From NCBI RefSeq assembly GCF_000160535.1, contig NZ_GG704784.1, positions 68,258-132,257 on the forward strand: a DNA stretch of 64,000 bases. The letters are read 5' to 3'. The notes under the pieces were generated by a model. The model ran no database searches, was not told where the DNA came from, and saw only the letters and a list, made by a program, of their open reading frames with translations. The stretch is from Hallella bergensis DSM 17361. Its GTDB lineage: Bacteria > Bacteroidota > Bacteroidia > Bacteroidales > Bacteroidaceae. Position 1 is the first letter of the stretch; each line of letters opens with the position of its first letter. Of the stretch, positions 54,763 to 63,714 are shown piece after piece. The position numbers were made by a program, and so were the translations under genes.

Positions 54763-55149
54763 ATGAAACACCTGATCATGTCTATATTGGCAGCACTGGG
54801 ACTCGGAACGGGCTCGTGTGCGCAGAATGAGCACATCACCTCGGTAGATGCCGCACAGTTCGAAGCAGCTATCAGCGCCGACAGCGTGCAACTGATTGAT
54901 GTGCGCACCCCAGGCGAATACGCAGAAGGACACATTGCAAACGCCGTCAACATCGACGTGAAACAGCCCGACTTTGCAAGCAAGGCGGCCGGAACGCTCG
55001 ACAAGGACAGGCCGGCCTATGTGTATTGCAGAAGCGGTCAACGCTCGATGAAAGCAGCCAGGATGTTGGCCAAGCAGGGTTTCGAGGTGGTGAATCTGAA
55101 CGGCGGAATCATGGAATGGATGAACGCCGGTAAGCCGGTGAACCAATAA
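54763..55149 (+). CDS. Rhodanese-domain lipoprotein
   Basis: 128 residues with a lipobox (ALGLGTGSCAQNE). A single rhodanese domain: VQLIDVRTPGEYAEGHIANAVNID, active-site loop YVYCRSGQRSMKAA with catalytic Cys, and FEVVNLNGGIMEWMNAGKPV. It moves sulfane sulfur or acts in periplasmic redox; the acceptor is unknown. It follows glgP by about 100 bases and is not obviously linked to glycogen. Confidence 0.9.
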   Translation: MKHLIMSILAALGLGTGSCAQNEHITSVDAAQFEAAISADSVQLIDVRTPGEYAEGHIANAVNIDVKQPDFASKAAGTLDKDRPAYVYCRSGQRSMKAARMLAKQGFEVVNLNGGIMEWMNAGKPVNQ

Positions 55150-55224
55150 AACAACCGGCACGACGTGCAGGCTCCCCCGTATGGGGAACTACATCGTGGT
55201 CGGAAACTGAATACATCGTGGAAA

Positions 55225-55377
55225 ATGGATAAAGTCTTTACACATTTTGACGGAGATGAGGAAAGTCGACGCGCAGAACTGATACGCATCATCGAACACA
55301 GCGTGGAGCAACTATCGCTGAGCGAGCTCGAAGCGCTGTATTATGATCTCATCTCGAAAGACTATATCAAGTTATAA
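55225..55377 (+). CDS. Conserved-looking 50-residue acidic protein
   Basis: 50 residues from ATG 55225 (MDKVFTHFDGDEESRRAELI), acidic and helical (IRIIEHSVEQLSLSELEALYYDLISKDYIKL). No domain is recognised. It sits between the rhodanese gene and a strong terminator and uses clean codons, which supports a real gene. The frame extends upstream to 55165, but the ATG 75 bases after the rhodanese stop gives the more natural protein. Confidence 0.6.
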   Translation: MDKVFTHFDGDEESRRAELIRIIEHSVEQLSLSELEALYYDLISKDYIKL

Positions 55378-55382
55378 AATGC

Positions 55383-55414
55383 ATGGCGCCAACCTCTGTG
55401 AAGGTTGGCGCCAT
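55383..55414. terminator. Bidirectional terminator between the small protein and mscL
   Basis: Perfect 13-bp stem ATGGCGCCAACCT / AGGTTGGCGCCAT around a 6-base loop. Confidence 0.85.
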
Positions 55415-55428
55415 GATTATAATAGGTG

Positions 55429-55812
55429 TTACTTGTTCTTCAGCAAGTCCCTGATTTCTGAGAGAAGTTTTTCCTCGGCCGATGGCTTCGGAGCGGCAGG
55501 TGCCGGCTCTTCCTCCTTCTTTTTGATCAACTTGTTCATGGCCTTGACCATAATGAAGATACAGCCTGCAATAATCAGAAAGTCGATCACATTCTGAATG
55601 AACATACCGTAAGTAACGGTGGCATCGCCTATCTTGGCAGACAACTTAGAGAAGTCTACACCGCCAGTGAATAGACCGGTCACAGGCATCAGGATGTCGT
55701 CGACAAGTGATGATACAATCTTGCCAAAGGCACCTCCGATGATCACACCGACAGCCATGTCCATGACATTGCCCTTAATGGCAAACTCTTTAAATTCTTG
55801 AATAAAACCCAT
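55429..55812 (-). CDS. mscL: Large-conductance mechanosensitive channel
   Basis: 127 residues from ATG 55812. The N-terminal [42 protein letters not shown] is the diagnostic MscL first helix. TM2 is [26 protein letters not shown], followed by the charged cytoplasmic helix [12 protein letters not shown]. It releases solutes upon osmotic downshock. A longer in-frame start at 55854 would add 14 residues and is not preferred. Confidence 0.96.
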   Translation of the reverse strand: MGFIQEFKEFAIKGNVMDMAVGVIIGGAFGKIVSSLVDDILMPVTGLFTGGVDFSKLSAKIGDATVTYGMFIQNVIDFLIIAGCIFIMVKAMNKLIKKKEEEPAPAAPKPSAEEKLLSEIRDLLKNK

Positions 55813-55967
55813 AAGTATATGAATATAATTAATATTACGCGTTGTTTTTGACATATAGAGTTTACACTCACCAACTCAACCTGTTATTTTTTTCAAAATA
55901 GTCGATTATATGCTTGTTTTTAAGATATTTAATACTTGGTTCGACTGCAAATTTAGAAAATAATTCG

Positions 55968-55975
55968 TAACTTTG
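55968..55975 (+). promoter_or_regulatory. -7 promoter element of gapA
   Basis: TAACTTTG, leaving a ~65-base A/T-rich leader before the ATG at 56048. Confidence 0.7.
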
Positions 55976-56047
55976 CAAGTGTACGAGGGAAAGTTTCTTT
56001 GTAACAGGATAAAATATTTTTTAAACCTTTATAAATAAAAAAGTAAA

Positions 56048-57076
56048 ATGACAAAAGTAGCAATTAATGGTTTCGGTCGTATCGGCCGTCTTGCATTCCG
56101 TCAGATGTTTGAAACAAAGGGTTATGAAGTTGTTGCCATCAACGACTTGACAAGCCCCAAAATGCTCGCTCACCTTCTTAAATATGACACTGCCCAGGGC
56201 GGTTTCGCCGGCAAGTTCGGTGAGGGTAAGCACACAGTAGAGGCAACAGACAACTCTATCATCGTTGACGGCAAGGAGATCACCATCTATGCCAAGCCCG
56301 ATGCATCAGAGCTGCCTTGGGGCGATTTGAACGTTGACGTGGTGCTCGAGTGCACAGGTTTCTATACTTCTAAGGATAAGGCTTCTGCCCATATCAAGGC
56401 TGGCGCTAAGAAGGTAGTTATCTCTGCTCCTGCAGGCAACGACCTCCCCACCATCGTTTACAACACCAACCACAAGACCCTGACTCCGGAAGACAAGATT
56501 ATATCAGCTGCTTCCTGCACCACCAACTGCTTGGCTCCTATGGCCGACGCTCTGAACAAGGCCTTCCCAATCCAGTCTGGTATCATGCAGACTATCCACG
56601 CTTACACGGGTGACCAGATGATTCTTGACGGTCCTCAGCGCAAGGGTAACCTCCGTCGTTCACGTGCAGGTGCTTGCAACATCACTCCCGCTTCTTCAGG
56701 TGCAGCTAAGGCTATCGGCCTTGTTCTGCCTGACTTGAACGGCAAATTGATCGGTGCTGCTCAGCGTGTTCCCGTTCCAACAGGTTCTACAACGCTTCTC
56801 TTTGCTGTTGTTGAAGGCAAGGACGTAACCGTAGAGAAAGTGAACGAGGCCATGAAGTCAGCCGCTAACGAGAGCTATGGCTATAACGAGGACGAGATTG
56901 TTTCTTCTGATGTTATCGGCATGAAGTTCGGTTCACTCTTCGATGCAACTCAGACCATGGTTCTGAAGCTCGACGATAACCACTACGAGGTTCAGGTTGT
57001 TTCTTGGTACGACAACGAGAACTCTTATGTTTCTCAGATGGTTCGCACCATCAAGTACCTCGCCGAGTTGAAGTAA
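56048..57076 (+). CDS. gapA: Type I glyceraldehyde-3-phosphate dehydrogenase
   Basis: 342 residues. NAD-binding [18 protein letters not shown], catalytic Cys in [13 protein letters not shown], and [10 protein letters not shown] and [15 protein letters not shown] at the C-terminus are the classic GAPDH signature set. It converts glyceraldehyde-3-phosphate to 1,3-bisphosphoglycerate in glycolysis. Codon use is strongly biased (many GCT, GGT, TCT), unlike the neighbouring GC-rich genes, as expected of a highly expressed gene. Terminator at 57121. Confidence 0.98.
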   Translation: MTKVAINGFGRIGRLAFRQMFETKGYEVVAINDLTSPKMLAHLLKYDTAQGGFAGKFGEGKHTVEATDNSIIVDGKEITIYAKPDASELPWGDLNVDVVLECTGFYTSKDKASAHIKAGAKKVVISAPAGNDLPTIVYNTNHKTLTPEDKIISAASCTTNCLAPMADALNKAFPIQSGIMQTIHAYTGDQMILDGPQRKGNLRRSRAGACNITPASSGAAKAIGLVLPDLNGKLIGAAQRVPVPTGSTTLLFAVVEGKDVTVEKVNEAMKSAANESYGYNEDEIVSSDVIGMKFGSLFDATQTMVLKLDDNHYEVQVVSWYDNENSYVSQMVRTIKYLAELK

Positions 57077-57120
57077 TAACTCACAAGCGATAACCTGATT
57101 GGACAGAAGTCCAACATACA

Positions 57121-57147
57121 GCCGCCCGATGCACTGCGTCGGGCGGC
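57121..57147 (+). terminator. Terminator of gapA
   Basis: Stem GCCGCCCGA / TCGGGCGGC (57121-57129 with 57139-57147) followed by TTCTTTTG. Confidence 0.85.
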
Positions 57148-57354
57148 TTCTTTTGTGATACGGGAGTCGGCTGCTCACTGAATCCTACGAGCGATGACAG
57201 TGCGGGAGATACTCCGCAGTCAGGCAACCTACAGCCGTTAGCGCAAAAATGCTTCATCCAACTTTTCGAGTGATACGACAGTCATGTAATGCATATTCAT
57301 CCCTCTTCACTCTTCATTCTTCCCTTTCTCTTCCCTATCACAATTATCCTTCCA

Positions 57355-57522
57355 CCGTTTCTGTTGCCTCAACATGCTCAACGCGCAGCCAAATTGTGAA
57401 TTTTGAATTGTGAATTTTGAATTATATTTCCCTCTTCCCAATTAACCCTCCACCGTTTTTGTTGCATCAACTTGCTCAGCGCGCAGCCTAATTGTGACGA
57501 GTTGATGAGCTTGCGAATAATT
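57355..57522 (+). repeat. Second AATTGTGAATT repeat field with tandem modules
   Basis: Two ~45-base direct repeats (about 57355-57400 and 57450-57497) share CCACCGTTT, CTCA and CGCGCAGCC and lead into AATTGTGA. The 33 bases at 57490-57522 are identical to 12101-12133. The rest of 57148-57354 shows no gene. Confidence 0.7.
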
Positions 57523-57530
57523 TTTATTAC

Positions 57531-57820
57531 TGTCCGCTAAACTTTTGGGTAAGATACAAATTTAGGGCTGACACTTCTCACGAGAAGTGAAACGTCTTGC
57601 ATGAAAATCCCCTCGATATCTGTCAACACATTTCCTAAGTTCGTAATCAGGGATGAGAGACATCAGTTGCGAGAATACAGTGTTTCCTACATTCATATCC
57701 TGTGCTATCTTATATATGAGACAGTACAAAGATAAGAATTCAAATCGGAAAATTTTTAAATCGATGTATATCATTGAATATTAACGAACTAAATGACAGT
57801 CTGGAAATTTTAACCGGACA
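57531..57820 (-). mobile_element. Internally deleted IS4-type element (MITE-like)
   Basis: About 290 bp with imperfect terminal inverted repeats: TGTCCGCTAAACTTTTGGG at the left end and the reverse complement of 57801-57820 (TGTCCGGTTAAAATTTCCAG) at the right. It contains the first 44 codons of a DUF4372/IS4 transposase. No clear target duplication. The right end supplies the stop codon of the neighbouring gene. Confidence 0.7.
57562..57696 (-). pseudogene. Start of a DUF4372/IS4-family transposase
   Basis: From ATG 57696, MNVGNTVFSQLMSLIPDYEL...VDRYRGDFHARRFTSREKC matches the N-terminal DUF4372 domain of Bacteroidota IS4-type transposases, then ends after 44 codons; the whole DDE domain is gone. 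A -7 element (TATCTTTG, 57727-57734) remains upstream. Confidence 0.75.
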
Positions 57821-58577
57821 CTAGTGCCATCTTATAATAAATTTGCTCTCCAATTCTTATGGTAGCTTCACGCTCTGTCATAAAAGACAGTTTGCATGGT
57901 CCTTCCTTGAATGGCAATATTCCGTTTGCTGTTTTGGCATAAAGATACCTATAAGATGAAGTAATTTGATTCCATGGATTTTTGTTGTTCTCTACAATAA
58001 CGGTAAATTCAAATTGCCGCCCTAATTGTTCATCGGTTAAGTCCTGTATGGATGGAAGTTCTTTGGCATATCTGACACTAACTTGTTTACCTAAATCGTC
58101 ATAAAAAGTAAAAAGAGACTTCTCTAACTCTTTTATCTTGTTAGGCATTGGAGATAATTCTATGGTTGTTTTTGTCTGCCCCTTTCCTTTCTCAAGCAAT
58201 TCTTTCAATTTAACAATAGGCAAACATGTATAATACCCTTTCTTTTCAAATCCCCCTGCTTCATGTTCCCGAAGACACACAACAAAAAATAGGACACCCT
58301 TGTCGTTATAGAAATTTCGCAAATCTGCCATTTCCGCACGGTATTTCATATTCCCTTTAGGGAAAGACTTTATATTATGTCCTTTCACTTGTACAGGGAT
58401 TTTCCCCAGTAAATTGTTCTTTTCTCCACTTGAATTGGAATATAAGAAAATATTACCATCCCATGATGGTGTCCTATCATTATCATCAATATATGGAAAC
58501 ATCCGTCTCGACTTGCGAATTTCTGTTTTTATGAAATCTACAGTTTCCCCTTCTATCCATTTTGAATTTCCTGCCAT
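57810..58577 (-). CDS. DUF4365-like PD-(D/E)XK-type protein, 3' end altered by a mobile element
   Basis: 255 residues. The N-terminal half has a possible nuclease core: DFIKTEIRKSRRMFPYIDD, SWDGNIFLYS (D40) and GKIPVQVKGHN (Q63-x-K65), a pattern of DUF4365-like and restriction/defence-associated proteins; the C-terminal half is unassigned. The coding sequence is AT-rich compared with all neighbours, suggesting transfer. The last codons (L-V-S-G-stop) lie in the end of the IS4-type element, so the native C-terminus is probably lost. Whether it still works is unknown. Confidence 0.6.
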   Translation of the reverse strand: MAGNSKWIEGETVDFIKTEIRKSRRMFPYIDDNDRTPSWDGNIFLYSNSSGEKNNLLGKIPVQVKGHNIKSFPKGNMKYRAEMADLRNFYNDKGVLFFVVCLREHEAGGFEKKGYYTCLPIVKLKELLEKGKGQTKTTIELSPMPNKIKELEKSLFTFYDDLGKQVSVRYAKELPSIQDLTDEQLGRQFEFTVIVENNKNPWNQITSSYRYLYAKTANGILPFKEGPCKLSFMTEREATIRIGEQIYYKMALVSG

Positions 58578-58802
58578 ATAGATATTGATTGTCGTTGTTT
58601 GAAATCAATGCAAAGTGCGTACCAACAATATCTTTATTACCGAATCTGACATTTTTTGCAGTGTCATAACTACCGTAAGGACATATCAAACACCTTCCAG
58701 CATAAGATCTGACATTTTCTGTTTGAAAACAAAACAGGCGCAAGCTCTATTTCGAAACAGACCTTGCACCATACAAATTAGAGAGTTATAAAAAACTTTC
58801 GG

Positions 58803-59129
58803 TTACGGGTTGATGATTGCTCCACCGCCCGAAGAAGAATCATCCGAGGCGACTTCGCCTTTCCTTTCCTCTCACTCGATGTCCACAACTGCCAGTCTAC
58901 GCACGGCACGGCAGTCGCCACCTGTGACCCTCGTGCCGCCTCCACGGAAGCGGGTTTCGGGAATGAAGCGCACACGCACGCTGTTGATGAGTGCGGCGGT
59001 TACTTCCTTTTCTGTTGCCACGCCGTTATTGTTCGTCGCAGCCGTGAAGTAGAATGAGCCTATGCCGCCGAGTCTCACCGAGCAGCCCTGTGCCATATAG
59101 TCGCCCGTCACGTTAGCGACTACTGCCAA
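58803..59129 (-). pseudogene. HU-related DNA-binding protein, 5'-truncated with a nonsense change
   Basis: The minus strand encodes NVTGDYMAQGCSVRLGGIGSFYFTAATNNNGVATEKEVTAALINSVRVRFIPET, the core of Bacteroidota HU-like histone proteins, but lacks the N-terminal helices. A TGA at 58872 replaces the usual Trp after VVDIE. Beyond it the frame continues ERKGEVASDDSSSGGGAIINP to a TAA at 58803, the expected Gly/Ser-rich tail. The 5' side ends near the palindromic element at 59143-59233. Confidence 0.8.
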
Positions 59130-59142
59130 AAGCTATTTAGAT

Positions 59143-59233
59143 GAGATCTCTGCAAAACTCCCCTGACAGGAGGTATAACTTATTGGTAGGCAGATATTGT
59201 GTTTCTGGCAAAATGGAGTTTTGCAGAGGCCTC
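59143..59233. repeat. Small palindromic element (possible IS end remnant)
   Basis: GAGATCTCTGCAAAACTCC (59143-59161) and its inverted partner at 59215-59233 match over 19 bases with two mismatches around a 53-base centre. It lies at the truncated 5' side of the HU pseudogene. Confidence 0.6.
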
Positions 59234-59355
59234 GGATAATATTGTATTCGCTTTCAGAGTTGCACACTACGACACGACAGTCTAATTAGAGATTAATTTC
59301 TGTGAGAGGGTACTATTATAATTTATGCCCATTATAAAATACCCACTTTTAAGTA

Positions 59356-59386
59356 TTGCAAAACTTGTTCACACCTCGTACCTTTG
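59356..59386 (+). promoter_or_regulatory. Promoter of the TetR/ABC exporter leader
   Basis: TACCTTTG at 59379-59386 with TTG at 59356-59358, spacing 20. Transcription should begin near 59393. Confidence 0.65.
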
Positions 59387-59465
59387 CAGCAAAGAAAATA
59401 CAAGAGTATGATAAAACGAAAGTACCATATAGCATATATGGATATACACCCCTCCACTATCGAAG

Positions 59466-59500
59466 CGCACTGTTCAAGAAAAGAACAGTGCGTTTTTTTT
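59466..59500 (+). terminator. Intrinsic terminator in the leader of the TetR/exporter operon (attenuator candidate)
   Basis: Perfect 10-bp stem CGCACTGTTC / GAACAGTGCG (59466-59475 with 59483-59492) followed by eight T. It sits between the promoter at 59379 and the TetR gene at 59547. A short frame beginning ATG 59408 (MIKRKYHIAYMDIHPSTIEA...) runs across it, so leader translation could affect folding. Confidence 0.75.
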
Positions 59501-59546
59501 ATGAACAAAATTGAACAACGTTCACTATTAACCCTTTACCCTCATC

Positions 59547-60161
59547 ATGCAAACTCTGAAAGATGACATTCGGCAGCGCATCATCGCTACCGCTCGTGCA
59601 GAATTTATCGCACATGGCGTACGCTGCACCTCCATCCGCACAGTGGCTCGCAAATCAGGTGTCGCTGTAGGAAACCTATACAATTACTTCAAGAGCAAGG
59701 ACGAACTGTTTTGCGAGGTGCTGCGGCCTCTCACCAAGGCATTGAACAAACACATCCTGTCGCACAATGACGAAAAGTTTCTGTCGATAGACGTGTTCAA
59801 CATGCGGCAACACCAAATAGATTACATCTTTGCCATGCTCGCCATCATCAAAGACTTCCGCCCAGAGCTTCGACTGCTCCTATTCAACTCGGAGGGTACG
59901 TCGCTACAAGGATATAAAGACAAGATGGTGGACAGACAGATGAAAGTGGGTATGGAATATCTGCGACTGATGAAAGAACGCTATCCACATCTCAACGCCA
60001 ACATTTCGCCATTCTTGGTTCACATCAATTGTTCTACATGGATAACCGTTTTCTGCGAGATTGTAGAACACGAAGATTACAGCGACGAGGATATCAAAGT
60101 TGCCTTGGAGCAGTACATGGACTTTAGCATGGCAGGTTGGAAAGCATTACTGAAACCATAA
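59547..60161 (+). CDS. TetR-family transcriptional regulator
   Basis: 204 residues. The N-terminal helix-turn-helix ARAEFIAHGVRCTSIRTVARKSGVAVGNLYNYFKSKDELFCEVL is typical TetR; the C-terminal ligand domain is all helical and unassigned. It is first in a run with two ABC half-exporters and an RND-type pump (gap 28 bases), so it most likely controls that efflux operon in response to a toxic ligand. Regulation by the leader terminator is possible in addition. Confidence 0.92.
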   Translation: MQTLKDDIRQRIIATARAEFIAHGVRCTSIRTVARKSGVAVGNLYNYFKSKDELFCEVLRPLTKALNKHILSHNDEKFLSIDVFNMRQHQIDYIFAMLAIIKDFRPELRLLLFNSEGTSLQGYKDKMVDRQMKVGMEYLRLMKERYPHLNANISPFLVHINCSTWITVFCEIVEHEDYSDEDIKVALEQYMDFSMAGWKALLKP

Positions 60162-60189
60162 GGACTAATTATTAAAAAGACAATAATAT

Positions 60190-61977
60190 ATGATGAAAAC
60201 TCTCAAACGTTTAGGAGCTTACATGGGAGGGCGCAAATACTTGCTGCCATGCTCCGTAGCACTGTCGGCAGTCAACGGACTGCTGTCGCTTGTCCCATTC
60301 ATACTTTTGTGGCTCGTGGTGCGCACACTACTTATCGCCAAGGGCAACCTCTCAAACACACCTCTTATAGACTATGCTCTATGGGCTTTTGTCATATCGG
60401 TGGCAAACGTGTTGCTCTACTTTTTGGCACTGATGCTCTCTCATCTTGCAGCATTCCGTATCGAAACCAACATGAGGCGCAAAGCGATGCAACGGCTAAT
60501 GCGTGCGCCATTGGGCTATCTCGATGAACAAAACACGGGACGTATGCGCAAAATCATTGATGAGGATTCGGGACAGACACATACTTTTGTGGCACACCTG
60601 CTACCCGATGTGGCGAGCTGTGTCGTTGCTCCGATAGGTGTTATCGTACTGTTATTCGCTGTGGATTGGCAGTTGGGTGCGGCTGCAATGATACCTCTCA
60701 TTGGCGCGATAGGCATTATGGGATATATGATGAACCCGAAGAACAACCAATTTCAAAGGCTCTACCTTGATGCGCAGGAGAAGATGGGGGCAGAGGCAGT
60801 GGAATATGTCAGAGGTATTCCCGTGGTCAAGGTGTTCCAACAGACAGTCTTCTCGTTCAAACGCTTCTACGATAGCATTATCAGCTACCGCGACCTTGTC
60901 ATCAAGTGTACGCTTGTGTGGCGCACGCCAATGTCATTTTATATACTGGCTATCAATGCCTTTGCCTTCATCCTTGTTCCTACTGCTATTATCCTGATAG
61001 GACACGGTGGAGATACAAGCACAATTATTGCCAACGTGATACTTTATGTGGTGATTGCACCGCTCATCGCTTCCAACGTGATGAAAGCCATGTATCTCAG
61101 TCAGGATCTTTTCTTAGCAAATGAGGCTGTGGAACGATTAGAGCAGCTCACTGATATTGCACCGCTCTCGCAGCACGACAAGCCAAAACGGGCAGAAGCG
61201 TACGACATTCGTTTCAACAACGTTTCGTTTCGATATGAGGGAGCGGAGAAAGATGCAGTGAGTCATATCAACCTTACCATTCCCGAAGGAAAGACGGTTG
61301 CGCTTGTAGGAGCGTCAGGCAGCGGAAAGACCACCATAGCAAGATTGATACCCCGTTTTTGGGACGTGCGTCATGGCAGCGTTACCATTGGAGGTGTAGA
61401 CGTGAGGGATATGCGCAAGGACGAACTGATGCGCAACGTGTCGTTCGTCTTCCAGAACACCCGTCTGTTCAAAACTTCGCTCATCGAAAACCTACGTTAC
61501 GGCAATCCTGATGCAACGACCGAGCAGATCAACCGTGCCATCGACCTCTCACAAAGTCGCGAGATTATCGACCGTCTGCCACAGGGATTGGATACCGTTA
61601 TCGGTGCCGAAGGCACTTATCTTTCGGGAGGTGAGCAGCAGCGAATTGTTCTTGCTCGTGCCATTCTGAAAGATGCTCCTATCGTCGTACTCGACGAGGC
61701 GACTGCGTTTGCCGACCCCGAAAACGAACAGCTTATCCGAAAGGCACTGGCACATCTCACCCAAGGAAAAACCGTGCTGATGATAGCCCATAGACTTACC
61801 ACTGTGCAGGATGCCGACAGCATCGTAGTTGTGGACAACGGCGAAATAGTCGAACAGGGAACGCACGAGGAACTATTGAGGGAGGAAAAGTATTACCACC
61901 GTATGTGGAATGAATATCAACAATCTGTTTCGTGGAAACTATCATCTATTAAAAGTCATAAAGTCATAAAGTCATGA
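60190..61977 (+). CDS. ABC exporter half-transporter, subunit 1
   Basis: 595 residues: six-helix type IV exporter domain (about 20-300) fused to an ATPase (Walker A VGASGSGKTT, signature LSGGEQQR, Walker B IVVLDEATAF, switch His in IAHRLTTV). The residue after the Walker-B glutamate region reads TAFADPENE rather than TASLD, a small departure from the canonical D-loop SALD. It overlaps subunit 2 by 4 bases. The C-terminus (S-H-K-V-I-K-S) is coded by three 8-bp tandem repeats. Likely a heterodimeric drug or siderophore-type transporter. Confidence 0.92.
   Translation: MMKTLKRLGAYMGGRKYLLPCSVALSAVNGLLSLVPFILLWLVVRTLLIAKGNLSNTPLIDYALWAFVISVANVLLYFLALMLSHLAAFRIETNMRRKAMQRLMRAPLGYLDEQNTGRMRKIIDEDSGQTHTFVAHLLPDVASCVVAPIGVIVLLFAVDWQLGAAAMIPLIGAIGIMGYMMNPKNNQFQRLYLDAQEKMGAEAVEYVRGIPVVKVFQQTVFSFKRFYDSIISYRDLVIKCTLVWRTPMSFYILAINAFAFILVPTAIILIGHGGDTSTIIANVILYVVIAPLIASNVMKAMYLSQDLFLANEAVERLEQLTDIAPLSQHDKPKRAEAYDIRFNNVSFRYEGAEKDAVSHINLTIPEGKTVALVGASGSGKTTIARLIPRFWDVRHGSVTIGGVDVRDMRKDELMRNVSFVFQNTRLFKTSLIENLRYGNPDATTEQINRAIDLSQSREIIDRLPQGLDTVIGAEGTYLSGGEQQRIVLARAILKDAPIVVLDEATAFADPENEQLIRKALAHLTQGKTVLMIAHRLTTVQDADSIVVVDNGEIVEQGTHEELLREEKYYHRMWNEYQQSVSWKLSSIKSHKVIKS
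61954..61977 (+). repeat. Three 8-bp tandem repeats across the ABC1 stop/ABC2 start
   Basis: AGTCATAA, AGTCATAA, AGTCATGA. The last unit contains both the ABC2 ATG (61974) and the ABC1 TGA. Confidence 0.85.
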
Positions 61978-63701
61978 TTAAATATTTTCAAAACCGTTTC
62001 GCTCTTACGGAAAAAGGGGCAAAAGACTTGCAGCAAGGCATCATCTTTTCGACACTGCTCAACCTTGTGCTGATGCTGCCACCCACTTATTTGTTTTACT
62101 TCTTAATGGAGTATCTCGATAATATGCCAAGGAATACCCCTCATACGTTGTGGTTTTATCTCCTCATGGCAGCAGGGCTTATGGTTGTGATGCTCGTCGT
62201 GATTCGTCGGCAATACGACAGCACCTATACCACCGTATATAATGAGAGTGCGCAACGCCGTATCTCTTTAGCCGAGAAACTGCGCCGCTTGCCTCTCGCC
62301 TTCTTTGGTGAGCGCAATCTCTCCGACCTCACTGCCACTATTATGGAAGACTGCACACAATTGGAAACAACGTTCTCGCACGCCATTCCCCAACTATTTG
62401 CTTCTGTGGTGAGCATTGTCATTATCGCAGCGGGAATGTTCTGTTACGACTGGCGATTAGCCATCGCTGTGTTTTGGGTCGTGCCATTTGCCTTGGTGGT
62501 GCTATTGGTTTCACGAAATCGCATGGACAGGGCTTTTACACATGTCTACCACATCAAACGAGGCGTGAGCGAACAGATACAGGAAGGACTGGAGTGTGTG
62601 CAGGAAATCAAGTCGTACAATGGCGAGGACGAATACAACCAGCGGTTCGACCAGCGATTAAAAATATTGGAAAAAGAACTTGTTGCCGGTGAACTCTTGA
62701 CAGGTGCGTTTGTCAATATCTCTGCCGTACTGCTTAAATTAGGCATGCCTACCGTCATCGTTGTAGGCGCATGGATGCTTCAGCGTGGCGACGTGTCGGT
62801 GTTCGTCTATTTGGCGTTCCTCCTTGTTTCGGCAATGGTTTATAATCCAATTCTTGAAGTATGCAATCACCTTGCCATTCTTACTTTTCTCGATATACGC
62901 ATCAAGCGAATGAAGGAGATGGAGGCAATGCCCATACAGACGGGCGACACCAAGGTGGAAGTTTCAAACTATGACATTGAGTTCCACAACGTCAGCTTTT
63001 CCTACGAAACAGACAAGCAGGTGCTTCACAATGTTTCATTCACTGCCCGACAAGGCGAGATAACCGCACTCGTTGGTCCCTCAGGTGGTGGTAAGAGTAC
63101 CACTGCCAAGCTCGCTGCACGTTTTTGGGACATCAATAGTGGAAAGATAACACTGGGCGGACACGACATCTCGGACATAGAACCAGAGACGTTGCTCAAA
63201 AATTACGCCGTAGTATTCCAAGACGTGATGCTCTTCAATGCCTCTGTTGCCGACAATATACGCATAGGAAAACGCAACGCCACCGATGAGGAAGTAAGGC
63301 ATGTGGCGCGATTGGCACAGTGCGATGACTTCATCAATCGTATGCCACAAGGCTACGACACAGTGATTGGCGAAAATGGAGAAACCCTTTCGGGTGGGGA
63401 GCGGCAGCGTATCTCCATAGCCCGAGCGCTCTTAAAAGATGCTCCTGTGATACTCTTGGACGAAGCAACCGCCAGCCTTGATGCCGAGAACGAGACAAAG
63501 ATTCAGGCTGGTATCTCTGAACTGGTGCAGGGCAAGACTGTCATCATCATCGCCCACCGCATGCGCACCGTGCTGGGTGCCGACCACATCGTGGTACTTG
63601 ACGGCGGGACGGTCAGCGAACAGGGTATGCCCAAAGATCTTATAGCAAAAGGTGGCAAGTTTGCCCAGATGGTGAGATTACAACAGGAAAATAAATCATA
63701 A
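61974..63701 (+). CDS. ABC exporter half-transporter, subunit 2
   Basis: 575 residues. Membrane domain (about 15-310, LLNLVLMLPPTYLFYFLMEYL and IVIIAAGMFCYDWRLAIAVFWVVPFALVVLL) and a complete canonical ATPase: Walker A VGPSGGGKST, signature LSGGERQR, Walker B VILLDEATASLDAENE, switch His in IIIAHRMRTV. The differing D-loop and Walker details of the two subunits suggest an asymmetric heterodimer. Translationally coupled to subunit 1 and 13 bases ahead of the RND-type gene. Confidence 0.93.
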   Translation: MIKYFQNRFALTEKGAKDLQQGIIFSTLLNLVLMLPPTYLFYFLMEYLDNMPRNTPHTLWFYLLMAAGLMVVMLVVIRRQYDSTYTTVYNESAQRRISLAEKLRRLPLAFFGERNLSDLTATIMEDCTQLETTFSHAIPQLFASVVSIVIIAAGMFCYDWRLAIAVFWVVPFALVVLLVSRNRMDRAFTHVYHIKRGVSEQIQEGLECVQEIKSYNGEDEYNQRFDQRLKILEKELVAGELLTGAFVNISAVLLKLGMPTVIVVGAWMLQRGDVSVFVYLAFLLVSAMVYNPILEVCNHLAILTFLDIRIKRMKEMEAMPIQTGDTKVEVSNYDIEFHNVSFSYETDKQVLHNVSFTARQGEITALVGPSGGGKSTTAKLAARFWDINSGKITLGGHDISDIEPETLLKNYAVVFQDVMLFNASVADNIRIGKRNATDEEVRHVARLAQCDDFINRMPQGYDTVIGENGETLSGGERQRISIARALLKDAPVILLDEATASLDAENETKIQAGISELVQGKTVIIIAHRMRTVLGADHIVVLDGGTVSEQGMPKDLIAKGGKFAQMVRLQQENKS

Positions 63702-63714
63702 AATAAAAACAACA

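Noticed and set aside
58486..58743. An 85-codon minus-strand frame upstream of the DUF4365-like gene
   Set aside because: It overlaps the real gene in another frame and has no recognisable domain or start signals.
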